A stretch of 64,000 bases of DNA from Coptis chinensis. Lineage: Eukaryota > Streptophyta > Magnoliopsida > Ranunculales > Ranunculaceae. Location: the NCBI GenBank assembly GCA_015680905.1, contig CM027377.1:5418501-5482500 (forward strand), in the 5' to 3' direction. Positions 1 to 11,804 of this stretch are shown one piece after another. A program made the position numbers and the translations under genes. Position 1 is the stretch's first letter; each line of letters starts with the position of its first letter. Under the pieces are notes generated by a model, which saw only the letters and a program-made list of their open reading frames with translations, did no database searches and was not told the DNA's origin.

Positions 1-1141
1 TCATTCTATCCTTGTGCAAGATCTTATCGGATTGCACTAGGATTTTTAGCTTCCACAGATCGGATTATTGGATCAGAATCATCCGAACGGATTGGATCCA
101 TGGATCTGGGCCACTCGGATGGGCCCTGGACCTGTTCTGAACTTTGATGGATTCGAAGACCGAATGATCCGAAAGTGTTTATTTGGACAGCCACTGGACT
201 GGTCCGGATCCGCTGTTGGGCCCATATCCGGTCCATGGTTCGAGTACACTTTAGACTGGAAATATAATGTATGGTACACACACTCTTAATGGTGGATCAG
301 TGTACATAGGAATTTCTAACCACTCCGAACCATAGCTAGTAAATTCGTGGACGGCAAAAGTTTGATACGGCCATTATTCGCCTAAGATTCGAATTTTTTA
401 ATAATAATACTTTTAAATATTCGGTCCAATAAAACGCTAACGGTAAAAATATGAGATACGTGTTTTAAACGGGTATAATACGAATGCATTCCTTTAAAAT
501 TTGGCTATATATTTTACATTTAAAACTTTGATATATAAGTACATAACGTTTTTATTTTTATTTTTACAATTTTATTCATGAAAAAATAATACAAATGTCA
601 AATTTTTAGTTCTACTTACTATTACTAACACATTATTTTTGGTTCCAACTAAGGCTCGGCCCGTTTTTTTTAATTTCAAAGATCCGGACATTATAATCCG
701 GCAATTATAAGCCCGGCCCAACCAATTCGCGAATTAAACCGTATCATTCAAAAATTCGCCGACTTATTCGTTTTATTCACCAAACCTTACAATTCGCAAA
801 TAATTCGGCGAATTACTAGCTATGCTGGTAACGTAGTCTCGAGTGAAAACGGTAAACCGATAAAATAAATAGTAAGTGTTGCCTATTTCACCAAAAAAAA
901 GTTGTCTCTTACCAAGATTGGACTTGACCAGAACTAGAAGAAAGTAATGCATGTTGTTAAAATTTCTTAAAACTCAAATTGTATTAAAAAGGGTCTCTTG
1001 TGCGAGTGAGGATAAATCACATCCTTCACATACCTACTAATTTGACCCACTTAACCCGACTACTAATGATAACAACACGAACCCTATGTATTTTCAATAA
1101 AAACCAATATTACGTTATTCCAAATATTGAGTCGTCAATAA
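1..1141. other. AT-rich intergenic sequence, no gene seen
   Basis: I see no convincing coding sequence here. The first 280 bases are richer in GC and contain many GGATC/ATCCG words. Bases 690-830 repeat short AATTCGC/ATTCGCCG words, which suggests the remains of a transposable element, but I could not find paired ends. The short open frames in this stretch lack splice signals or recognisable domains. Confidence 0.4.
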
Positions 1142-1370
1142 TCAAGTGAGCAGAGCGAACATTATGGAGCAGGGGTAATGGGGTATGTGGCCAAAATGTC
1201 TTTTGGTTGGTTTATGTCTGTCTGCATCTCTTCTTTTGGTCAGTAACTCTTCCCTCTCTCTCTCTATGCCCCTTTCAATTTCTTCTTCTCCCCTCTCCAC
1301 TCCTCCCTCTTTCTCTCCACTCTCTTCCAATTCTCTGCTAACGCCCCCACTGCTATGGGCAGTATACTAG
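1142..1370 (+). mobile_element. Short Helitron-like element
   Basis: The right end has the form expected of a Helitron 3' terminus: a small hairpin (ACTGC-TATGG-GCAGT, about 1349-1363) followed by ATACTAG at 1364-1370 and then a T in the flank. The proposed left end begins TC at 1142 after an A, which fits insertion between A and T. The body is rich in CT. The same body and end recur at 19021-19246, and the end alone recurs at 30142-30170. No helicase is encoded, so any movement would depend on another element. The left end is less certain than the right. Confidence 0.55.
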
Positions 1371-1569
1371 TAATATGTGGAAAAAATAGGTCCCATTCTC
1401 ATTGCATGACATCGAAATTGGTAATACAGTGACCTTGTTTACGGATCACTCCAGGCCCTAAGCTTATGCTCAGTGGGCTTAAAGTTAAAATTTTCTGGCC
1501 CATGGCAAATCCTAACAGTGGAATGCTCTGTTTATTTTCAGTATTTTTCGTGATCACAATTTTGAAGCC

Positions 1570-4362
1570 ATGGCTGGTTTACTAGCATGGGCAGCAGATG
1601 TAGTAGGAGGAAATCACAGTAACGAAGAAGACGAAAACACCCAATTCCCAACCGTTATTTTCACCCCCGAACAACAAACTTACGCAAGAGAGTTAGAACA
1701 AAAAGCTAATCATCTCAGACGTTCGATTCAAGATCTACGGTTAAGAATTCCTCCACCTGATATCTCACAACGTCTTCCTCATCTCCATGCTCATTCTCTT
1801 GCCTCAAATGCTGCTTTAGCTCTTCAGTTGAACGCTCATTCCACTACTCGTGAACAGGTATTCTTATTTATTTTCTATTTTTCTATAAATTTAATGCCGG
1901 GCCATTGTTTTTTACACCTTGGGTTTTTGAGATTTATGTTTCTTGATTTGTTCACTTTTTTCTTTCTTGTTAGGCACAATCACGGGAGATAACGCTGCAA
2001 GAAGAAAATGCTGCATATGAAAAGGCTATTTCAGATTGTGGAAAGAAAATACAGGAGAAGTCGCAGGAAGAAGATCTACTTAACTCCAAGCTAAAGGTCA
2101 GAAGTGATCACTTTTGTAGATACTTATCCGACACGGATTATTTTTAAAATACGGTGTAACATAGGAATTATGTAAGTATTCTTGCTGATCTAACCTAAAG
2201 AAAACATACACATATCTGTTAAGAAATCCATATATTCGCTACATGTTATAACCTTTTGACAAGTATATAGAATCTGTAAGCCTACAATAAACCTGGATTT
2301 TAATCTGAGCAATGTCCAAGCCCCCACACGCTTGAATTTTTTTTGCAGAACTGATAGAAATGCATTGAACCTATATACTACAATGTTTGTTTCCAACTGA
2401 TATCTCTAAAGTATTTAGTCAGCACTGATTTCTGGGTCTGGGTCTGGGTCTTCCCTTTTGATTAACACGGCAATTTTTTGGGTTTGGTGTTCTTTTGAAG
2501 GAAATGGACTTGACTGAAAGAGATTTAAAATCCGAGCTGGAAATGTTACAAGCTACCTTGGAAGGCAACCGTGTTGGAAAATCTTTAGGTCATCCTGAAA
2601 CAACAGGAGAAGCAGAAACTGACACTGCTTCAAACTCTATTATGTTAGAGAAATTAGATGCAAAGAGAAAGGATCTGGTGTGTTACATACTTACATCATC
2701 CATCTCCTTCATTGCATGGAATGTTCATAGTAAATTGCATGAAACTCATACTAACCATTTTAGGCGAAACTTACGTTTGGTTGATGCTCCTAGAATTCTA
2801 TGGAAGGCGTTGTACAACACTTGGAGAAAAGATGGGCACTAGTTCAGCAAAATTCTCTAAGACAGCCTTCCCCAGGTATCTCATTTTTTTCTTCAAGATT
2901 TTTGAATAGATTACAATGTTAATAGCTTACTTATGCATTTCAAACTTTATTTTGATAGTTTTAGCCAGCCTTATGAATGGGTTTAAGAAAACATGGTTTA
3001 CCAATTTGACATTTTCTGCAACATGGGACATGGTAGCATGTGTGGGTGTTTGGAACAAGAAGTTAGCATCAAGTCAAGCTCTAGCAGAACTAAAAATAAT
3101 ACCTTGCATTGTATATATTTCTGATTTACTATTGAAAGAGTAAGAAAGTAAAATAATTTGGTAGGATAGAACTAAGGTTTTTTTTTTTTTTTTTTTTTTG
3201 GTGAGCCTGTTTTAAATGAGATGAGTAACTCTTTGATGCTGGCGGGTTCGAGCCCCAGACCTCCGGTATCATCACCCAAAGGTTTTACCGACTTTGCTAG
3301 TCGGCACCTGCAACGGAGGTATCTTCCCTGGTTATAAATGTTAAGAAAAGTAGAAGATGTTTTTAAGCCTCGGGGTAGAGTTCCTCTTTGAAGCAGAAGG
3401 CGGGCCTTAGAGGCATATCGATGCATAAGCCTCAATGTCTCAATGTAAATAGAAAACTATGCTTGAAAGTGAGATCAAACAAAACAAGAAACAAAATGTC
3501 ATATAAATAAATAAATAAACAAAAAAAAAAGTGAAAAGTTACTGACGCTATAGTCTCTACCAAACTAGTTACATGGTTGAGCTGCATATGTGAAAGCCTG
3601 AATTGATACTTGGCAATTGATATCAAGCCTTGTTTGTTATATAACCAAATCTAACTAGTTCACAAGTTATGTCCATATACAAAGCATATAGATAGTAATC
3701 TCTAACTAGCCAACACTAAAAACTAGGCTCTAATAAGTAGCAATATCTAGTAACAGAGATTCCAAGGTTCATATAATACATGGCCATCCTGTCCTTTATT
3801 CTAGACTTCTTTCCCATCTCTTTGCTTCTTGGTTTCCTATATCAGTTCACCTTAATTGCAAGAAACTCCATATTTCTTGACGGAAAGTTGTGGGAGCTAT
3901 ATCTAATTTCTTCGTAACATCTGGTTTTTGCAGCTCAGAGGGAGAAGATATTAGATAAGCAGCTTCACAGTTTGATTGAGCAACTAGCTGCAAAGCAAGT
4001 GAGTTTCATATCCTACAACTTGCCAGCTGCTAGATTTGTAGATTCTTTTGATTGACCTTTCTTTGTAGGCACAAGCAGAAAATCTGGCAAGTGAAGTCCA
4101 CGTGAAGACAAAAGAGTTGGAGAGATTAAATGGATTACGCAGGGGAATTGAGAATGGGAATGCAGACATAAATTCTGCGAGGTATCGTTTTGGAAGTTCT
4201 TCAGGGAGGATTTCTTCTGTGGATCTCAACGATGATTCCCACTTGAGACCTTATTTAGGTGGGAGAACTGAAAGCCAGAAAAGGTTCATGATACTAAGAT
4301 CTTCCTTTGTGCTCTACATCTTGGTTCTACATATATTGGTCTTCATAAAGATTTCATTTTGA
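1570..4362 (+). CDS. Tail-anchored coiled-coil protein, six exons, 342 aa
   Basis: Six exons join in frame with GT/AG borders: 1570-1857, 1974-2096, 2501-2677, 2794-2875, 3934-3998 and 4069-4362 (1029 nt with the TGA stop). The protein begins MAGLLAWAADVVGG, is rich in charged and Gln/Leu heptads over about residues 36-260 (coiled coil), and ends in a hydrophobic segment at about residues 317-342 (RFMILRSSFVLYILVLHI). That layout suggests a single C-terminal membrane anchor with the coiled coil facing the cytosol. Exon 4 must start at 2794 and not at the nearer AG at 2763, because the latter meets a stop codon. It resembles conserved plant golgin-like coiled-coil proteins of similar length, but I do not recognise a named gene. 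The intron at 2876-3933 is long and contains a T-run with repeat-like sequence (3179-3440). Exon structure is seen directly; the anchoring role is inferred. Confidence 0.85.
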
Positions 4363-4818
4363 GCATGCTCCAGGGCATTTGTTGATTCATGATTGTACTA
4401 ATGTTGCATGACGTGTATGTAAGTATGTTTAGTAAAATAATTACATAAAATGCACAATTTACTATTTATGGCTGACAAGTTAATTTTGTATGTTGTAAGG
4501 GATTATCACTATTCTTTCAAGATTGCTTGAAATAAATGTAAATTCTAGAGGCCAATGGCGCTAAACAAAACAGTGTGTGCTAGTAGCCTAATATGTCGTT
4601 TCGTTATCTGAACTTCAACTTTTTGTACCTCCAGAAACCAGGCCTTAATTAGTTACATTCCCAAGATGTTACGTCTGTATACACACTCTGCTCTGTCAAT
4701 TTTAGCATCCAGTTTCTTTCTGAACTCTACCGAAATACTTTCGTATAGTTTGGAAGCGAATTGTTCTCATTCCTGGAAGCCACTTGCTTTTAATTTGGTC
4801 TAATATTAGAGACGAGCT

Positions 4819-4827
4819 AAAAAAAAA
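4819..4827 (-). terminator. Pol III T-run terminator of tRNA-Asn
   Basis: A run of nine A on the plus strand reads as nine T on the minus strand, 12 bases past the 3' end of the tRNA. This is the usual RNA polymerase III stop signal. Confidence 0.8.
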
Positions 4828-4839
4828 TAATAGAATCTC

Positions 4840-4912
4840 GCTAGAAGAAGGGGTCGAACCTCCGACCTTGTGGTTAACAGCCACACGCTCTAGCCAACTG
4901 AGCTATTCCAGC
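4840..4912 (-). tRNA. tRNA-Asn (anticodon GTT)
   Basis: Read on the minus strand, the sequence folds as a complete cloverleaf of 73 nt without an intron. The acceptor arm pairs GCTGGAA with TTCTAGC (one G-T pair), the anticodon stem TGTGG/CCACA encloses CTGTTAA, and the T arm is GGAGG-TTCGACC-CCTTC (one G-T pair). The anticodon GTT assigns it to asparagine. The B-box (GGTTCGACCCC) and A-box regions are intact, and a T-run terminator follows. Confidence 0.95.
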
Positions 4913-5416
4913 TTGTTGTTTACCTTATGTTACTTAAACAAAATAATATCTGTGAAGCGCACATTCACGGGCCAAAAATTGCAGGTCTTGATCTATGCTA
5001 TCAATATCGGATTAATCGGCAAAATTGCATTAGTTTTACCGTTTTTAACCTTTTCTCACCGAACCGATTTATCAGCCCGAGTCTTGAAACCGAGAAAAAA
5101 ATTAAAAATATATCTAAAAAAATCAAAATTCAATTAGATTCTTAAACCGTTCCAAATAAGAGTTTACAGGCAAACTAAATATACAAATTATTGTATTATC
5201 TTCTAATAAATATTATCGCTTCTCAATCCACCTTATTCCTATAAATATTTAACGTAATATTTGTGTTTGACATATCTGTAGTACTTGCAAAATTGAGTTA
5301 GTTAGATGTGATTATGAGAATTTGATATTTTTTGTTGTATTTCTAATTATTTAGAAATATTTGGTATGATTATACTATTATATATTTTGAAAACGTCAAA
5401 TATATACATCCGATAT

Positions 5417-5497
5417 AACCGATTAAATCACCGATTAATCACCGATTAACCGATTAATCGCATATCGCTCCTCAACCGATTAGTTTCGAAAACCGAT
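5417..5497. repeat. Cluster of ACCGATTAA words
   Basis: The words CCGATTAA/ACCGATT recur about seven times in 80 bases, in an AT-rich stretch between the tRNA and the duplicated block. No coding role is visible. It could be a decayed transposon end. The rest of 4913-5661 shows nothing I can assign. Confidence 0.5.
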
Positions 5498-5661
5498 TTT
5501 AACTACTTAGGTCTTGATGTCAGCCCGAGTCTTGACGTAAAATATATAATAAAAATCAGTTCATGATTCCAAACAGGCAACTCATGAATATATCGACCAC
5601 ATCTTGGAATTGATTTTTTAAAGCGAGTCCACCCAACCGCAATTACTTGGTTGACTCAGTC

Positions 5662-5991
5662 GATTACATGTACAGTTGTATTATACTTGCAAAGTGTACT
5701 TCTGAGATCAGTGGGGGAGATTTGAGAAAAGTGTGACTCTATGGGGGCACGCCTTCAGTCCTGCACATAGTGATGCTTCTCGTAGGCTTGAGTGCAAACA
5801 ATAAACTAGCCAAGCCCAAACAAAACTATGCCACCTCTATGAGCATAACCATTAATATCAATTTTCTATGTCGCAGCCACATGCCCACATTGTCTAATTT
5901 TGAGTAGTATAAGTTAGGAAATCCTATTGTACAACAAAAACCTTTTTTTTATAGTGACCCTTGATTCATTCTGATTTACCGTTAGATCAAA
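5662..5991 (+). repeat. LTR-element leader, copy A1
   Basis: A block of about 330 bases starts at GATTACATGTACAGTTG and includes AGATCAGTGGGGGAGATTTG. It recurs at 6976-7290, 19782-20109 and 21174-21430. In copy B each leader directly follows a primer-binding-like site, so I read it as the untranslated leader of an LTR retrotransposon. Here the primer site itself is missing. Confidence 0.65.
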
Positions 5992-6975
5992 TGTTTTTGA
6001 CATCATACTTTAAATATGCATTTTTATCCCTTTATAATGCTTCAATTTAGTCTAATAATTATATGATTAATAATGTATAAAACTCATGTTCTTATTGTTT
6101 TTTCATGATACAAGCCTATTCTGGATGAATTATCTTAAACGACGAATTCTAGAGCCAAAAGGAGCAAAAAATGGACCTCTTGTGAAAAATAAAGATTATT
6201 GGAAAAAGTCAGCGGTCAAGTTAAGGTTAACAGTCAAAATCAACTCAAAGGCTCAAGGATTTAAACATTACTCAAAGACCCAAAGGCCAAAGGCTTAACC
6301 TATTTCAAAACATGAGCTCAACATTTAAAGCTTCAAAGACATGAACTTAGGCCCAAAGACTTGGTCTTATCCACTCAACTCTAGAAGACAAAAGAAGAAT
6401 AGTGAATGTTCTAGAATAGGTCACTTGAATAAGAAGAAATAGGAAGTGTTAAACTTGTATAAGTGTAGAGATTACCCACCAAAAAGAGAGCTAGCTAAGT
6501 AGTAACTAAATTCTAGTAGGAGTAGCATAACATTAATTAGATATAGTTTTTTAATTAGTTTTATTATTGTTTTCCATTTTCCATTGTTTTCAAGCTCAAA
6601 CTTTTATGAATCAAACTTATTTTCTACCATTGAAACTTGTTTAAATCTTGTTTTCCTTCAACTAGTTCTTTCAACATCTTGCTAGCTATTCATTTCATTT
6701 CAACCCAAAAAGTTGTTATACTCATTTGAATCAATCAAATAAATATGACTTGCTAACCAAGTTACATCAATCCATCATTTACTAATATGTTTTGAACTAA
6801 ACCAATTAAACATTCATGTTTCAATCATCAACTCCTAATAACTAGTGTTTCCACCATATTTTAAACATAAAAAACTACAAATAGAAAATTAGTGTTTAGA
6901 TAAAGGTTTAGTTTTTATCCATCCATCAATTCTCTCCAACATAAGATTTCAGATGAACAATGACAACCCAATACT
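5992..6975 (+). mobile_element. LTR of a Tat/Athila-type element, copy A (3' end deleted)
   Basis: It matches the LTR at 20110-21153, starting TGTTTTTGACATCATAC. The last bases of the LTR and the primer site are missing. The sequence jumps from CCCAATACT to ATGCTTGCAAAGG, and the deletion ends share a short ACT match. It lies between two copies of the leader, so the order is leader-LTR-leader. Confidence 0.65.
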
Positions 6976-8517
6976 ATGCTTGCAAAGGTACTTCCGAGAT
7001 CAGTGGGGGAGATTTGAGAAAAGTGTGACCCTATGGGGGCACGCCTTCAGTCCTACGCATGGTGCTGCTTCTCATAGGCTTGAGTGCAATCAATAAACTA
7101 GCCAAGCCCAAACAAAAATATGCCACCTCTATGAGCCCAACCCATTAATATCAATTTTCTATGTCGCAACCACATGCCCACATTGTCTAATTTTGAGTAG
7201 TATAAGTTAGGAAACCCTATTATACAGCAAAAACATTTTTTTTTATAGTGACCCTTGATTCATTATGGTCTACCGTTAGATCATATGTATACCCATTTTT
7301 CTAAGTACAAGCAAACCTTAAAGTCTATATCTAAAGCTTGAACTCTGAACATCCTATATTCCCTCTCTCAATCTCCAATTACTTACTTTCTCAATTACCC
7401 AAGATGATGTATCTCAAAACACCATACTCCAACCACTACTACTCTTCTCAACCATAGTGCAAAATTTACAAGGAATATGATCGTGTTGATGGACTATAGG
7501 AGGGATGACCTGTGGGTCTTATGTAGACACCACTAGCATTCCTCCTTTGGTTCATCAAATACAGTCCTATTTCTTTGATGGGTTTAGCCCACGATCTAGG
7601 TCCAATGTTAACAAATATTTGTTTCTTTCTGTGCAAGAAAAATGAATATGAACATGCGAGTTGTTCATGTGCAAATATCCAAATTCAGGTCTCTCTATTT
7701 TTTACATTATAATTTATAAATATGTGCTTTTGTTTTCTTGTGTTTCTCTTTTTAAGTTTTCTACTCATCCGAAGCTTATTTTCTCTCCAAGTCTCCCTAA
7801 CCAATGAAGAAAATAGGTATAAGTTTTAGATCGAATATCTCACTATTTATTATTATTATTATTATTAATGGTTATTGTTATTAATATCATGGTTTCACTA
7901 TTTATTTTTAGTTTTGTAATGTTGTGATCTTATTATTTGTTATTAATGATGTTATTAGTATTCATAAAATGTTTGTTATGATTTGTTGATGATATTTATT
8001 CTTATACCCATACTGTTTTGATAAAAAAAATCTATAGTTCTTCTTGAGGAAAACAAAATATGATAAATCATTTTTTCTTGTGTAGCTTTGTCTATAATGG
8101 TAATATTCTCATGATCCTGTAGTGAACTTTGTTTGGTATCTTTGACTGTGGGATGATCTATGTAGATTAGATTTGTCTATATATTTTGTATGTACTGCTT
8201 TATTTGTTTTAAGCATGAGTTGATTTTGAGAATGTGCTTTTAGTTGAAAACTATGTGATTTTGGGAATGCCTCATTTTAGTTGAAAGCTTGGCATAAGAG
8301 AATTTGATTACGAGACAACTACTCTCCGAGGCATTTGTTTATTCGCATCTGATTAGTAGTAACCTACTAAATGTTGTGAACTTGTATGCAAAGAAAACCA
8401 AATTCGACTCATCTATGGCCTAGACATTTGGTACGGCTATTTGCTTTAGGTTGATTTTTTTTGAGATTTTTTTGTTTTTGTTTTGCTCAACCTTTATTAA
8501 TAGTGTGTATATTATAG
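6976..8517 (+). mobile_element. Second leader and non-coding internal region, copy A
   Basis: Bases 6976-7290 repeat the leader. After GTTAGATCATATG the sequence turns into a unique internal region that matches 21430-22676. It has no long open frame. A small ATG-rich frame near 7641-7687 is followed by a GT, but I could not join it in phase to the next exon. Confidence 0.5.
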
Positions 8518-8617
8518 GGAATATACTGAGAAATACCAAAGATCTACTCGATGTTGGTATCAAGACGCTTATGAAGGAATGTGTTGAATCACTACAAGAA
8601 AATAGGTTTTACGCCAC

Positions 8618-8661
8618 GGTCCAAAACCGTGGGAAAAGGGCTTTTCCCACGGTTTTGGACC
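8618..8661. repeat. 21-bp perfect palindrome inside the CACTA left end
   Basis: Two perfect 21-base arms (left 8618-8638, right 8641-8661) are separated by GG. The arms contain CCAAAACCGTGGGAAAAG and its complement. It would form a strong hairpin in single-stranded DNA or RNA, and it contains two copies of the subterminal CCGTGGG motif. Confidence 0.9.
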
Positions 8662-9248
8662 ATTAGAGGACCGTGGGCTTTTTGTGCGTCGGAAATGGTC
8701 TGCCGACAGTCATGACCGTCGGTAAAGCTCACCAATAGCGACGGTCTTTGCGACGGTCATTGCCGTCGGTATTGCCACGGCTTAAACCCATAGGAAAAGC
8801 CGTCGGAAAAAATCAATATTTCCCACAGTTGTAGTCCGTGGGGAAAGATTAGTTTTACCGACAGTTAGAATCCGTGGGAAAAGATATTTCCCTCGCCTTA
8901 GTTCGTGGGATTTCTTTGCAAGGTGAATTTTGGTTTTGGTTTGTTGTTATTTAACCGTGGGTAAAGTGAACGATCGTGGGAAAAAGTGCTTTTGCGACGG
9001 CTATGGACCGTGGGAAAGGTATTTATTTTTTTTAAAAAAATATTGATATTTTAATTTTCACCTACAATCAACCGGCCTAGCAAAACTCCCCTAACCATCC
9101 TACACCTCAAAATCACCATTTCCATTCATCTTCATCATCTTGAAAAAATCTCGGTTGAGCTATAAAATATATATATATATATATATATAATTACAAGGTA
9201 TGGAGAAAGCAACAAAGGAAAAAGAGGACAAAATATCAATAATAATAC

Positions 9249-9381
9249 TTGTCCTAGCATCACTTCTCCGTTGATTCCGCTAATGTTGATACCTGCATAG
9301 AAGGCATGCTTTGTAATGCGAATCAACGATGTCACACCCAAAGGCTTTGTCAGCACCAACACCACAATAATATGGCCCCTG
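9249..9381 (-). pseudogene. Captured exon of cytosolic glutamine synthetase
   Basis: On the minus strand the sequence reads [14 protein letters not shown], then [10 protein letters not shown] and, after a one-base insertion, [17 protein letters not shown]. This is the conserved glutamine synthetase catalytic-domain segment that binds ATP and ammonia-side ligands. The exon is bounded by an AG at 9379-9380 and a GT at 9247-9248, so an intron-bearing genomic copy was captured. The family's usual Arg and Pro are replaced (GCDIVD, VMLGQ). The frameshift and single exon mean it cannot make an enzyme. Confidence 0.9.
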
Positions 9382-9762
9382 TAATGCGGTAAAACAAGTA
9401 GGCTTAGTTAAAACTACAAAATGACAATGACTCAAAACTATGGGAGCTGAAAAACACTGTTTTATTAGAAACCACTTTGATAAACTCGGCAATGTCAGCC
9501 TAGTCATATATCATATGAATAGCCTTATAATACAAGTACAATTGTACAAGACACTAAATGGCCAGGAGAACCATCGGTCTTTAATCAAAAAGTTTTTCAA
9601 GCAACAAAACAATAGTGATCAAATGAAGGAGAGACACCAACAAAACATACCACATTTTCTAGGATTTCATAACGATTTTAAATGGAAGAAAAGTGAAATT
9701 TGGGTTAAATTAAATCATCATTAAACTCTTCTCGGTCTCTAAAAAACCACCAGATTATTTAC

Positions 9763-11300
9763 CTTTAATTTAGTCAACTTTGGAGCTACCACTTTCAAAA
9801 GTTTAGTCGAATGCATTGAACTTGAACGCCCATTACTCAGGTTAGCATTTCCGCTATCCTTGTCCATGACCTCATCACCAAAATCATCTAGTGTTTCAAG
9901 CCGCCTGTCCAAGAAAAGAAAAAGTTTTAGTATTAAATTACTCTCAAATACACAAAGCAAATGTTGGCTCATCTGCTGAAAAAGTATACCTTGAATGCAA
10001 CTTTTATCCAACTTGTTTGTTCTGAGCTAAAAATTCCCTTACGTTTTCAGTTTTTCCTCGAGACTTGCCCTTACTTTCAAAGATCTCCATGCTTTGTGAA
10101 CCAACCTAATAGTACAATGTATATTAATAATCCAACAAATCAAGCATGGAACTAAACTAGAAGTAGTAATAGCAAGCGGTCGTGTGGGATTGTGAGACAA
10201 AGGGGACAACGAAGATGGGAGTAAGAACTTTGTAAATGATAGTCAAAGTCATTATAAACCTGTCTCTTGCATTTCTCATGTTTGTTCTCCTTCCCCTCTG
10301 AAATGCTACCATTAACCACCTCAACTTTTTCACGAGGCTGCAGTTTTTTCAAAACTGTTTTGATCAAGCTTAAAGGACTTTAACTAACTAATTATTGCCA
10401 CTTAATAAAAATCACCAACAATATTTCTCGCAGTAAATTCAAGATAGATAAATACCATAGATTCTTTACTTCTTTTGACCGGGAGTGACGAGTGTGAGTC
10501 ACTTAAGCTTACAGATTCAGATGCCAATGCAACAATTTCTTTGATCAGCTTGGCTCCTGATTCAGACCCATGGTCCTCATTTATAATCTCTTCAAGTTCT
10601 GAAGGAAATTATCATCAAAATCGTTTCATCCGGATTGAAACATGTGGCAGAAAATTTCAAGTTTAGAAAGCTATCAGAGCCAAACTTTCTAGCTATAGAA
10701 TCATTTTTCCCAAAAGGAAAACAGCAAACTTAATTTAGAAGACGAGACCTTGTCCAACAAGTTCTTGATCTCCACCAGACAAGCTATGACTGGATGATCA
10801 CGGAATGACCCTCCCTCGACTTGAGAAGAAGATAAAAGCTAATAGCTTGGCAATAGGCCAACAAAAGTTGTTTTGTCTCCAAATACCGCATCCCTCCCTT
10901 GGTAATCGCCATTACCATTTTTCACCTGCAATTACACCTTACTTCAATATAGAAAGAAGGGTACTATGGAAGCTACACAAAAGAAATATGAACACAATCC
11001 TGTTGAGACAACTGTGTTGAATGCAACTAAAGGTTCGACCATTTAATGGTTTCAACTTATGAACCACTATACTAGACACCAAAATGGCACAGAGCTTTAA
11101 CAAGCTCCTAAAAGCAATGGATCAAACATTTCTTTCCAGCCTTTAGGGATGGATCTCCATCATCGAAAATTTCTTCTTTGCAGAAAATGATGCTTGATGC
11201 AAAGGGAAATACCTTGTTTATAAGTGGATTAACTTTGTTTTCAAGTTGATCGAGAGCATTTTTCAGTTCCGATAGCAGGCCAACAAGTTCTGGAGCAGAA
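9763..11300 (-). pseudogene. Captured Sas10/UTP3 (THALLO-like) gene segment, five exons
   Basis: Five exon-like pieces follow in order on the minus strand with splice borders: 11213-11300 (SAPELVGLLSELKNALDQL), 10749-about 10912 (GGMRYLETKQ, LLLAYCQAISFYLLLKS, then shifted RDHPVIACLVEIKNLLDK), 10456-10598 (ELEEIINEDHGSES), 10260-about 10360, and 9763-9904 (RRLETLDDFGDEVMD, NLSNGRSSS). The first two are the Sas10/Utp3/C1D domain, which acts in the small-subunit processome in the nucleolus. Introns are kept, so genomic DNA was captured. A frameshift in the second exon (near 10810) and missing ends make it non-functional as a full gene. The assignment of the first two exons is strong; the later ones rest on order and on weaker likeness. 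Confidence 0.85.
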
Positions 11301-11686
11301 CTGTTTAAAAAATATATATAACACAAAGAAACCACATGTATACAACTCGCATTTTCAGATTAAGAAAAAACAAACAAGACTGAGGCAAAAACAAACCAGA
11401 TTCCTATACAGAGGTTTGATGCGCCATCCACATATAATTTAGAACCTGTTGCCCTGTTGGTAGGAATTATCTAAACATAGTCCTAAATTGGTTATGATAT
11501 ATATCAAAGCATGTAAAACTTGACAACTAATCGCTTACCACCCAAGGTGTCCGAAATGACCAATCAACACTTTTAAGCAACTTCCAAAAAAATAATTTTG
11601 GCAAAGATGGTCGCCATATGCAAAGAAAGGTCATAAATTTTTATCAATGAAGAACGAAAACATCGTGAACAACAACATCAACCTAC

Positions 11687-11804
11687 TTGTGTAGATGCAA
11701 GTGTTCTTCCGTTAGGACTAAAGGCTTTCTTTATATAGTTGATCTTGGAGGAGGCACCGAGGGCAATATTTATTGATAGATGCCGCAAGGACTCCGACTC
11801 CACC
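11687..11804 (-). pseudogene. Captured exon of an AMBRA1-like WD40 gene
   Basis: Read on the minus strand across small indels, the exon gives VESESLRHLS, then KYCP, VPPPRSTI and AFSPNGRTLAST. These match, from memory, the start of the WD40 domain of the plant AMBRA1-like/DCAF transducin family. Splice borders are present (AG at 11805-11806, GT at 11685-11686). At least two frame changes break it. It lies upstream of the Sas10 piece in the same orientation. A leader-like stretch with TCTAGGGTTTT-type sequence is at 12410-12540 on the same strand. Confidence 0.6.

Noticed and set aside
24-289. Overlapping open frames on both strands at the left end
   Set aside because: Compositional frames in a GGATCC-rich stretch; no splice signals or domains.
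1142-1330. Minus-strand frame rich in Glu/Arg
   Set aside because: It is the reverse of the CT-rich Helitron-like body, so its composition explains it.
3172-3440. Possible SINE in intron 4 of the first gene (T-run, GGTTCGAGCCC like a B box)
   Set aside because: The T-run is at the wrong end for the box orientation, and no target duplication or A box was found.
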